Positions 56,134-63,203 of a stretch of 64,000 nucleotides of DNA are shown here, piece after piece (position 1 is the stretch's first letter; every line of letters begins with the position of its first letter). Source of the DNA: Yoonia vestfoldensis (GTDB lineage: Bacteria > Pseudomonadota > Alphaproteobacteria > Rhodobacterales > Rhodobacteraceae); NCBI RefSeq assembly GCF_002158905.1, contig NZ_CP021431.1:3426001-3490000 (forward strand). Direction: 5' to 3'. Under the pieces are notes generated by a model, which worked only from the letters and a program-made list of their open reading frames with translations, did no database searches and was not told the origin of the DNA. Made by a program: the position numbers and the translations under genes.

Positions 56134-56958
56134 ATGACTGATACAAGCACAGCAGACGAAGCGAATCGCTATAAGGTGGGCAGACGCTTTTTCGTCTATG
56201 CCCCACCCCTCAAAGGCGTTCGCCCAAGCAAACGAAAGCCACCCAACCCACCCTACAAAGGTGCACCTGCGTGGAAATGCTCAGTCTACTACTATTGGTG
56301 GGAGTACTTGCGGCGACACGATGGGTATCGTCAGTGCTGTATGCGAGGGGGGAAGGGCAAGTATGCCAAGCTGTACGGTGACTTTGGCAACGTCCACGCA
56401 CACGACGACTTTTGGCAGTGGTGGAGCAAAGAGGCGCACAGCGAACTGTTTTGCGAACCAACAGCACGTCAAATAAGGGTTTTGGACGAAAACAGTAGGT
56501 TTGAACCTACCCTTTCAAACGACACTCTGACGCTTGAACTGCCTTTAGAAGTGCGCACAGCCTATCTCATCACTCGTATACGCAGTGTGCTGAAACAGTA
56601 TGAGGCACAAGCAAAGGCTGCGAAGCGTATCAGTCGCGCCCGTTATCCCGTCGCCACCAAGCCTGTGCTCACCAGCCTACACCAACACTTGACTGTATAT
56701 GACGCATACCGTGCCAACCCCAAGCTCAAGCTCTACGAACTATATGATTTGATACACGCTGACGCAGGTTTGTATGTGAGTGAAAGCGTGGAAGGCGAAA
56801 CAGTCGCAGCATCAAAGAAGTTGCTTTTGCCGTATGACTACATACTGCGCACTATTAAGCAGCGGAAAGCAAACCTTGTACGTCGCCACATACGCATTGC
56901 AGAACAGTATATTGACGCTGTGGGACAGGGAAAGTTTCCACTGAGGAAGGGCAGGTAA
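56134..56958 (+). CDS. Unknown Trp/Tyr-rich island protein
   Basis: A 274-aa soluble basic protein. The N-terminal 110 residues are rich in aromatic residues (PAWKCSVYYYWWEYLRR, HAHDDFWQWWSKEAHS) and contain three cysteines; the C-terminal 160 residues are predicted helical, rich in Arg/Lys. It contains an internal copy of the island palindrome that encodes SRFEPTL. No known family recognised. Its promoter region is shared divergently with the 250-aa gene (116 bases). Confidence 0.65.
   Translation: MTDTSTADEANRYKVGRRFFVYAPPLKGVRPSKRKPPNPPYKGAPAWKCSVYYYWWEYLRRHDGYRQCCMRGGKGKYAKLYGDFGNVHAHDDFWQWWSKEAHSELFCEPTARQIRVLDENSRFEPTLSNDTLTLELPLEVRTAYLITRIRSVLKQYEAQAKAAKRISRARYPVATKPVLTSLHQHLTVYDAYRANPKLKLYELYDLIHADAGLYVSESVEGETVAASKKLLLPYDYILRTIKQRKANLVRRHIRIAEQYIDAVGQGKFPLRKGR
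56495..56510. repeat. GTAGGTT palindrome within a gene
   Basis: Perfect 7-bp arms GTAGGTT and AACCTAC around TG, inside the 274-aa coding sequence. Same unit as at 63182. Confidence 0.65.
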
Positions 56959-57064
56959 CCAGTAAAACAAACTCAATCACATCTCCACAAATGCAAACTT
57001 GACAGAACACTCAAAGGCTACAAAGCTAGATTTAAATTAAATTTGAGCATTGGTGGTTCTGAGA

Positions 57065-58486
57065 ATGACAAATGATTTAAAATCTAACACATTGCTGTGC
57101 ACAGCACCAAAATATACAACAGATTTTGTCGATGAAGTTAAGTGGCAAAAAGTCGTTCGCCAATCGCACAGTGTCACTGCTAGCAACCAATCTAGCATAT
57201 CATTGAGTACGACAAGAACAGCCATGTTGCTGACTCCGTTAGCACTTGCCGCATGTGGTGGGGGTGATGGAAATAATAACATAGAAGCATCATCTTCTAG
57301 TAATCTTGTTGCCAGGTTTGAAAATTTCCAACCACAAAGCAGCGCTTCAACAAGCCCCAATTTTTTTACAGTCTATGCCTCCGATATCAATGCAGACGGA
57401 CGCTCTGATTTCATTATTAGTGGAGGAAGCTTCCCACCCGCTGTATCGGACTCTTTTTCAATAGTAACTATAAAGTCAAGTGGTAGCATATATGAGATAA
57501 CAAACACTGATTTTGAAACAAAATTCATCCATCCGGCTGAAATATTGACGGCTGATTTCAACGCTGATGGACTTTTAGATATTTTTGTTGCCACCTCAGG
57601 TTATGACACTTCTCCATTCATAGGTGAGCGAAATGGTATTTTTCTACAGTCGGCAAATGGTAGCTTTATTGATAGCTCAACAAATCTACCCAACGTGGCA
57701 GATAATACGCATTCCGCAACAGTCGGCGACATCAATGGAGATGGATTTGTCGATATCTATGTAGGAAATATTTTCAACAGTGGCGCTATTTTACCTTACC
57801 TCCTTCTAAACTCTGGGGATGGAAGTTTCGTCAAGTTAAGCTTGTCGCCGGAAATATTCGATTATACGACAGGTTTTGCGGGAGGGAATTCAAAAAAATA
57901 TACTAGTTCTCTCTTTGCTGATGTTGATAACGACAGTGATATAGAGCTTATTTTGGGCATGGATGCGAACTCTAGCTCAATGATACTTGAATTTAACGCT
58001 ACTAATAACACCTTCTCAGTCTCAAAATTGCTTCCATCGGGTTATTTTGGTGCCGATACCATAACGCTCGACATAAAAGCTGGTGACATCAACAATGACG
58101 GACGAGTAGACTTAGTATTGAGCCAAACGACAAATAACCCGTTCTATGAGGGTCGAGCACTACAAATCCTTTTACAGCAAGAAAATGGCGATTTTGTTGA
58201 TATTAGCGCAAACTCAAATTTCACCATAAATAAACCTTGGATTCAAACTATCAGTTTGATAGACATCGATAAAGACGGTGATCTCGACATTGTTGGTGCT
58301 GCCAATGCGGGCGGAATATATGTTTTCCATAATGATGGATCGGGTGTATTTTCGGAAGCAAACGCTGGCAATGCGGCATTTAGTGATGCGCGAGCAAACG
58401 TTAAAGGTGCAATATCTGACGATCTTGGTACCGTCTTTGAAGTTATAGTAGATCAGCCCACGCTAGAAGTTTATCAATATGTTTGA
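57065..58486 (+). CDS. VCBS/FG-GAP-repeat lipoprotein
   Basis: A 473-aa protein. An unusually long leader of about 60 residues ends in a lipobox (LTPLALAACGGG), after which a Ser/Asn-rich linker leads to a beta-propeller of FG-GAP/VCBS repeats. Six calcium-loop motifs of the D-x-D-x-D-G type are visible (DINADGRSD, DFNADGLLD, DINGDGFVD, DVDNDSDIE, DINNDGRVD, DIDKDGDLD). It is probably an outer-surface or periplasmic binding protein. ATG 57065 is preferred; upstream TTG and GTG are possible. Its AT-rich codon use matches the island. Confidence 0.8.
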   Translation: MTNDLKSNTLLCTAPKYTTDFVDEVKWQKVVRQSHSVTASNQSSISLSTTRTAMLLTPLALAACGGGDGNNNIEASSSSNLVARFENFQPQSSASTSPNFFTVYASDINADGRSDFIISGGSFPPAVSDSFSIVTIKSSGSIYEITNTDFETKFIHPAEILTADFNADGLLDIFVATSGYDTSPFIGERNGIFLQSANGSFIDSSTNLPNVADNTHSATVGDINGDGFVDIYVGNIFNSGAILPYLLLNSGDGSFVKLSLSPEIFDYTTGFAGGNSKKYTSSLFADVDNDSDIELILGMDANSSSMILEFNATNNTFSVSKLLPSGYFGADTITLDIKAGDINNDGRVDLVLSQTTNNPFYEGRALQILLQQENGDFVDISANSNFTINKPWIQTISLIDIDKDGDLDIVGAANAGGIYVFHNDGSGVFSEANAGNAAFSDARANVKGAISDDLGTVFEVIVDQPTLEVYQYV

Positions 58487-58876
58487 GTGCTCGAGCGATT
58501 TGATTTTCTCACCGGCGCCAATTCGTTTCTAAACCCAGCCTCACTATGCCTGCCAGGCTCACTGTCAATACAAACGTCAAACAGCACAAAAACCGTGCGT
58601 TTCGATCTGAAACCTCACATCACAGTAACTGCGTCGTTGGACTATCAACTCAAGTGCTGTGACTTTGGCTTATTGAACGGCTGCGCTTTGCTTGGGGGGG
58701 TGTAAGACGTATCCACATGCTGTTTGGACTTTGTACGAGGCTTAGCGCTGTGCTTACGGTGCTTGCTGACACCCACTACTTCTGCGACTGTCATAGTGGA
58801 AAACTGCCAGCCTGAAACGATAAGTAGCTCACCACAATTTTTCGCGCAGCATAAAGTCTACAGTGCAATACCCATT
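58487..58876. other. Gene-poor interval with one small possible gene
   Basis: A 390-base stretch after the VCBS gene. No sizeable protein is supported; a 72-aa plus-strand frame at 58487 has no ribosome site. The small minus-strand frame at 58645-58794 is listed separately. Confidence 0.5.
58645..58794 (-). CDS. Possible small basic protein (49 aa)
   Basis: An uninterrupted 49-codon frame beginning MTVAEVVGVSKHRKHSAKPR and ending PSKAQPFNKPKSQHLS. It is very rich in Lys, Ser and His, and its codon use (GCA, GTC, AGC, CAC) resembles its island neighbours. No clear ribosome site, so it is tentative. Confidence 0.33.
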   Translation of the reverse strand: MTVAEVVGVSKHRKHSAKPRTKSKQHVDTSYTPPSKAQPFNKPKSQHLS

Positions 58877-59176
58877 TCATAGTGACGCCATCCAAGTCTG
58901 TTCTGCAGTGCTGTTGATGTATGCGTGACATTGTTCTGCTAAGCTTAAGAAGCGTTTGCCCAAATATTCATGTTCATGTGTAGCACACATACGCTTGCCA
59001 TAGTGCTGTAGCTTGCTGGCACATACTGCAATCGTGCTGATGCTGGGTTCTGTGCCAACAAATCGTAGACTACGTAGATAACACTCGCTGCGTCCCAGCC
59101 AGTCTTTGCTAAACTCACTTTCGCTACGCACAGCACCTATGCTCTTCAATAAACCAAACACCTCGTTCAAAACCAT
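58877..59176 (-). CDS. Small DUF6626-like protein
   Basis: A 99-aa protein starting at ATG 59176 with an AAAGGTAG ribosome site. The block SESEFSKDWLGRSECYLRSL followed by PSISTIAVCAS is reminiscent of the uncharacterised DUF6626 family, from memory and unchecked. It is helical and soluble and may be a small DNA-binding protein. The open frame extends to 59227. Confidence 0.5.
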   Translation of the reverse strand: MVLNEVFGLLKSIGAVRSESEFSKDWLGRSECYLRSLRFVGTEPSISTIAVCASKLQHYGKRMCATHEHEYLGKRFLSLAEQCHAYINSTAEQTWMASL

Positions 59177-59399
59177 TTCTGCTACCTTTTCTGCTTTAGT
59201 TGATAAATAACTGTAGATACAAAGCAACTACCCACTGCTTGTATTTATCTGCAGCATAGTGCTCCACAAACGGCATTGAGTAAGTATATGAAGGTATGCG
59301 TACAGAACTTGTCAGCACAGTAGCTCTTGCAGAGGCATACAACACGCAAAGCAGCAAAGGGCGTGTAATAAATTATGCTGTGGAACGGGATGAGAGATT

Positions 59400-59415
59400 T
59401 TCGTGTTAACACGAA
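59400..59415. promoter_or_regulatory. 16-bp perfect palindrome
   Basis: TTCGTGTTAACACGAA is fully self-complementary without a spacer, as expected for a dimeric repressor operator. No repressor gene is next to it. Confidence 0.45.
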
Positions 59416-59576
59416 TATACCCCGTACTGAACACTGTTGGCGGCAATGTGCTGGCAGTGTTTTGCGTTTGGAACAACTCCACGCACATAAAGGTGACAGC
59501 CAAACCCCATCTACCAACACTGAGTTGGTTGTGCGACATTGCTGACAGAGGAACTCACAGAAAGTCCAACAGTCAA

Positions 59577-59597
59577 AGAGAGGCGTACTGCCTCTCT
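59577..59597. terminator. Hairpin with 8-bp arms
   Basis: AGAGAGGC and GCCTCTCT pair perfectly around GTACT. The flanks are only weakly T-rich, so a terminator role is uncertain. Confidence 0.4.
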
Positions 59598-59652
59598 ATG
59601 ACTTCTAAATCTACAGAAAATCCCCAACTAATCATATACGAAGAATGATGCT

Positions 59653-59660
59653 GAAACTGT
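59653..59660. repeat. IS66 target site duplication, left copy
   Basis: GAAACTGT directly before the left inverted repeat. Confidence 0.9.
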
Positions 59661-59689
59661 GTAAGCGTTCTCAGGAGAGCACTGTCGGT

Positions 59690-61249
59690 TCAGCTTGACG
59701 GCTTGAAGTTCCACGGGAGCAGATCATCGAGGCGGCTTTGCGGGTGGCCATTAGCGATCGCTGTGAGGGTTGCTTTGAGATAGGCGAAGGGCTCGACGTC
59801 GTTGATCTTGCAGGTCTCGATCAGTGAGGCGATGCGACCCCAAGCGATGCCACCTTCGTCATGACCGGCGAAGAGCGCGTTCTTGCGATTGAGAGCAATG
59901 GGGCGGATCAGGTTTTCGACGCGGTTGTTGTCAATCTCGACGCGGCCATCGGCCAAGAAGGTCTGCAGCCCATCCCAGTGATTATGGATGTAAGTCAGCT
60001 TTTCACCCAACCGGGATTTAGCGGAGATCTTGCGGCGTTGGGCCTGCAGCCAATCGCCGAAGGCCGCGACCAGTGGAGCACTGCGGGTCTGGCGGGCCGA
60101 CAATCGCTGGCTGGGAGAGATGCCACGGATATCGGCTTCGACAGCATAGATCTCGGCGATGCGGCGCAGGCCCTCGGCGGCGATCTGTGATCCATCGCGG
60201 TCGAAGACTTCCTTCAGCTTGCGGCGCGCGTGCGCCCAGCAATGGGCCACCTGAATGGGATCGCCGCCCTTGCGGGTCGGCTTGGTCAGCCGGTTGTAGC
60301 CCTGGTATCCGTCGATCTGCAGGATGCCGTCAAAACCTATCAGGAATGTTTCGGCATTCTCGCCCGCCCGACCGGGTGCATAGAAGTAGACCACACCGGG
60401 CGGGTCCTCACCGCCCCATGGCCGGTCATCGCGGGCAAGAGCCCAGAGATAGCCGGTTTTGGTCCTTCCGCGACCCGGATCCAGCACCGGGGCGGTGGTT
60501 TCGTCCATGAACAGCTTGTCTGATCGTTTCAGGTGTTCACCCAGCCGGTCGACGACGGGCTTGAGGTGGAATGCCGCCTTACCCACCCAATCGGCCAGCA
60601 CAGCGCGGTGCAGATCGAGGCCTGCCCGCGCCAGGATCTGGCTCTGGCGATACAACGGCAGATGGTCGGCATATTTGCTGACCAGCACATGGGCGAGCGT
60701 CGCTTCTGTCGGCAACCCGCCCATGATTAGGTGGCAGGGCGCCGGTGCCTGGGTCACGCCGTTTGTGCAGGTCCGGCAGGCATATTTCGGGCGCACGGTG
60801 ACAATCACACGCAACTGCGCTGGCACGATATCCAGCCGCTCGCTGCGGTCTTCACCGATCTTGTGCATGACGCCACAGCCACAAGGGCAGATCAGGCTGG
60901 CGGGTTCGATAATCTCTTCGATGCGCGGCAATGTGGCCGGTAGATTGCCGATGGTCCGCTTTGGCCCGGGCCTGGTTGCCGTCTTGCTATCTGCCTTGGC
61001 GGCAAGATGTTCCTTCTGCACCTCGACCTCGGCCAACGCGATGGACAGATCCTCAAACGCCAGCTGCCGTTCATCCTCGGTCAGCTTTTCCGACCGCTTC
61101 CCATGCAGGGCATGGTTCAACTCGGCAATCAGATGCTGTTGGCGTTGGGTAATATCCTGAAGTGCGGCGATCGTTTCCATCAAGGTCGCAACCACCGCGC
61201 GCTGCGCGGCAGGGATGGTGGAAAGGTCAATGACAGGCGTATCAATCAT
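59690..61249 (-). CDS. tnpC: IS66 transposase TnpC (DDE)
   Basis: A 519-aa transposase. Domains in order: leucine-zipper-like N-terminus (about 20-90), a zinc-binding domain (ICPCGCGVMH with later YACRTC, about 118-165), and the DDE catalytic domain. Candidate catalytic residues are D in LFMDETTAPVLD, D in LQIDGYQGYNRL and E in DNNRVENLIRPIAL. Length and motifs are those of a full IS66 transposase. Confidence 0.95.
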   Translation of the reverse strand: MIDTPVIDLSTIPAAQRAVVATLMETIAALQDITQRQQHLIAELNHALHGKRSEKLTEDERQLAFEDLSIALAEVEVQKEHLAAKADSKTATRPGPKRTIGNLPATLPRIEEIIEPASLICPCGCGVMHKIGEDRSERLDIVPAQLRVIVTVRPKYACRTCTNGVTQAPAPCHLIMGGLPTEATLAHVLVSKYADHLPLYRQSQILARAGLDLHRAVLADWVGKAAFHLKPVVDRLGEHLKRSDKLFMDETTAPVLDPGRGRTKTGYLWALARDDRPWGGEDPPGVVYFYAPGRAGENAETFLIGFDGILQIDGYQGYNRLTKPTRKGGDPIQVAHCWAHARRKLKEVFDRDGSQIAAEGLRRIAEIYAVEADIRGISPSQRLSARQTRSAPLVAAFGDWLQAQRRKISAKSRLGEKLTYIHNHWDGLQTFLADGRVEIDNNRVENLIRPIALNRKNALFAGHDEGGIAWGRIASLIETCKINDVEPFAYLKATLTAIANGHPQSRLDDLLPWNFKPSS

Positions 61250-61303
61250 AGCCCGAGACTACGATTAAACCCCAGTAAAATCACGCAAAAACATATGGTT
61301 GAT

Positions 61304-61657
61304 TCATTCTGCCGCAGCAGGTGGGCGCATCTCCAGCGCCTTGACCTTACGCCAGTCCAGACCGGCAAACAGGGCCTCAAACTGGGCGTGGTTCAGCGCC
61401 ATCACCCCGTCTTTGATCGCAGGCCAGGTGAAGGTCATGTCTTCCAACCGCTTGTAGGCCATCACCAATCCGGTGCCATCCCAATACAAAAGCTTCAGCC
61501 GATCCGCCCGGCGCGACCGGAACACAAACACCGTGCCGGTGAACGGATCCTTACGCAGCACCGACGACACGATTGCCGCCAGACCATCATGACCTTTCCT
61601 GAAGTCCACAGGTTGCGTCGAGACCAGAACCCGCACGCGGTTTGACGGGAACATCAT
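61304..61657 (-). CDS. tnpB: IS66 accessory protein TnpB
   Basis: A 117-aa IS66 Orf2 protein, with the family motif TQPVDFRKGHDGLAAIV, then DPFTGTVFVFRSRRADRLKL and LYWDGTGLVMAYKRLE. Its exact role in transposition is unknown, but it is required in several IS66 members. It overlaps tnpA by four bases. Confidence 0.95.
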   Translation of the reverse strand: MMFPSNRVRVLVSTQPVDFRKGHDGLAAIVSSVLRKDPFTGTVFVFRSRRADRLKLLYWDGTGLVMAYKRLEDMTFTWPAIKDGVMALNHAQFEALFAGLDWRKVKALEMRPPAAAE

Positions 61658-62085
61658 GGCCGCGCCCCGATTGCCCGCACGATCTCGGCAATCCGGTCAG
61701 AACTGGTGGTGCCATCGACCCGGATTGTCACACGACCTATCGCAATCTCGATGGGTTTACAGGACAACCCGTCAGGCTTTGTGAGCTGCCCGGCGACAGC
61801 CGGCACATCCGCACCGCCGCCACCATCCGACACGACGATCGGTGCAAAACAGAAGCTGTCATCTTCAACCGCAGGCAAAACCAACCGGCCGTCACGTGCC
61901 CGACTACGCCATTCCGATAAATGGTTCGCCCGCAGCCCATACCGCGCCGCAACTTCATTCACGCTCACACCTGGCTGCAAGCTCTCAGCAACGATCCGCG
62001 CCTTTATCTCTTCCGGCCAGCGTCGCTGTCCGTTGGTCCTTATGTCCACCCCGTAATCCCGGAGAAACTCCAACGTAGTCGCCAT
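61654..62085 (-). CDS. tnpA: IS66 accessory protein TnpA
   Basis: A 143-aa protein with an N-terminal helix-turn-helix of the transposase Orf1 type (RRWPEEIKARIVAESLQPGV, then VNEVAARYGLRANHLSEWRS) and a variable C-terminus. ATG 62085 is preferred for its AGGAG ribosome site; the frame extends to 62118. Confidence 0.92.
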   Translation of the reverse strand: MATTLEFLRDYGVDIRTNGQRRWPEEIKARIVAESLQPGVSVNEVAARYGLRANHLSEWRSRARDGRLVLPAVEDDSFCFAPIVVSDGGGGADVPAVAGQLTKPDGLSCKPIEIAIGRVTIRVDGTTSSDRIAEIVRAIGARP

Positions 62086-62170
62086 CGCGAAACTCCTGCA
62101 CTGATCTCCATCGCACATGGAATCGCAGGTCAGACAATCTGTTGGAAGGTGAGGGCCAGCGACCGCTTAC

Positions 62171-62178
62171 GAAACTGT
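62171..62178. repeat. IS66 target site duplication, right copy
   Basis: GAAACTGT directly after the right inverted repeat, identical to the left copy. Confidence 0.9.
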
Positions 62179-62433
62179 TGAGAACTGAAGCGAAGCGAAG
62201 TTTGAAACAGTGAAGTGATTGTGGAACTGCGAAGCAGTGACGCAACTGACAATCAAACAACATACCCAAACAGCATTAATGAACAGTTATGACTAATGTC
62301 ATAGAATACATATTGTATGATATTATCGCATAACCAATTGAAATCAAACATCTTGATAGTAACTGTCCTAGTGGTTGCTCAAACCGAATATCAGACTTTA
62401 GCATCATAGAAAGTTTACCTGATATTTGAGGGC
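62179..62433. other. Non-coding interval before the small recombinase, with two dyads
   Basis: After the IS66 copy comes a stretch built from repeated GAACTG/GAAGC-like words (about 62180-62260), then a very AT-rich part. Two adjacent dyads lie at 62288-62303 (TATGAC-TAAT-GTCATA) and 62306-62318 (ATACA-TAT-TGTAT). They may be a recombination site or promoter operators. No gene seen. Confidence 0.4.
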
Positions 62434-63009
62434 ATGATGGCACAAGCAGCAACACTCAATGACGCACAAATCAAACGAGCACTGCGCTACTGTCAAAGTC
62501 GTAGGTATGTGACACGCGACAGCACGATACTGCTGTTCAGCATATACACAGGACTGCGTGCGAAGGAGTTGGCAGCGCTGTGTGTGGGCGACGTTTACAA
62601 TGAGGATGGGACAGTGCGTACACAGTTCACGCTGCGTGCTGAACAAACCAAAGGTGCTCGTACACGCACTGTGTTCGTCAACGCAGCGCTGACAGCGCAA
62701 CTGCTGCGCTATGCTGCGTGGCGCAACATCAAACCGTCACTGAGCACAGCAGCGCTGTTTCGCAGTCAAAAGGGCAATCACTTCTCAGCCAACACCATGT
62801 GTCAGCTGTTCCTCAATATCTACAAGGCATGTGGGCTGACTGACGCAAGCAGCCACAGTGGCAGACGCACGTTTATTACACGCTTAGCGAACAAGGGCGT
62901 GGGCGTGCGTGTGTTGGCAGCATTGGCAGGACACAGCTCAATTGCCGTCACACAGCGCTACATTGACGTAAATGACGCACAGTTGGCGAATGCTGTGGAG
63001 TTGCTTTGA
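62434..63009 (+). CDS. Minimal tyrosine recombinase (catalytic domain only)
   Basis: A 191-aa protein that is almost only the C-terminal catalytic domain of phage-integrase-type recombinases. The active-site residues are seen as R in YTGLRAKELA, H-x-x-R in SHSGRRTFITRLA, H in LAGHSSIAVTQ and the nucleophile Y in QRYIDVND. The N-terminal core-binding domain is missing; the fimbrial switch invertases FimB and FimE have a similar size (about 200 aa). A GAGGG site precedes the start; ATG 62437 is also possible. It could invert or resolve DNA within the element. Confidence 0.85.
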   Translation: MMAQAATLNDAQIKRALRYCQSRRYVTRDSTILLFSIYTGLRAKELAALCVGDVYNEDGTVRTQFTLRAEQTKGARTRTVFVNAALTAQLLRYAAWRNIKPSLSTAALFRSQKGNHFSANTMCQLFLNIYKACGLTDASSHSGRRTFITRLANKGVGVRVLAALAGHSSIAVTQRYIDVNDAQLANAVELL

Positions 63010-63057
63010 TTTCCAAAGGCTAATAGTCTCAATCAGACACAATAGGGAGAAACAACT

Positions 63058-63171
63058 ATGCGTAAACTTGGAGCACTTCTTTTAATCTGCAGCACACTTG
63101 CTGTGTCAGCCTGTACACCACCAAGCACAACAACGACTGTTGAAGCAGAGCCCGTTATGAACAAGCTATAA
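63058..63171 (+). CDS. Small lipoprotein (37 aa)
   Basis: A 37-residue frame, MRKLGALLLICSTLAVSACT, continuing PPSTTTTVEAEPVMNKL. It has a clear signal peptide with lipobox VSAC and a GGGAG ribosome site seven bases before the ATG. The mature peptide would be only 19 residues, like entericidin-type or lysis lipoproteins. It lies 48 bases after the recombinase gene. Confidence 0.7.
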   Translation: MRKLGALLLICSTLAVSACTPPSTTTTVEAEPVMNKL

Positions 63172-63181
63172 GAACACAAAA

Positions 63182-63201
63182 GGGTAGGTTCAAACCTACC
63201 C
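63182..63201. repeat. GGGTAGGTT palindrome, also a bidirectional terminator
   Basis: Perfect 9-bp arms GGGTAGGTT and AACCTACCC around CA, with AAAA on the left and TTTT on the right. It sits between two convergent genes and is the best copy of the island repeat. Confidence 0.8.
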
Positions 63202-63203
63202 TT

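Larger units (their letters stand above)
59177..59652. other. Gene-free interval before the IS66 element
   Basis: About 475 bases with no supported gene. It contains a 16-bp perfect palindrome (59400-59415) and an 8-bp-arm hairpin (59577-59597). Short frames on either strand look non-coding. Confidence 0.5.
59661..62170 (-). mobile_element. Complete IS66-family insertion sequence
   Basis: A 2510-base element bounded by terminal inverted repeats that both begin GTAAGCG (left end at 59661; right end, reversed, at 62170), the typical IS66 start. It carries the three usual genes tnpA, tnpB and tnpC on one strand. An exact 8-base direct repeat, GAAACTGT, flanks it (59653-59660 and 62171-62178), the target duplication size of IS66. 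GC content is visibly higher than in the surrounding island. All three frames are open, so it may be active. Confidence 0.95.

Noticed and set aside
59245..59520. 91-codon minus-strand frame near the IS66 copy
   Set aside because: No ribosome site, Cys-rich random-looking composition and no family resemblance.
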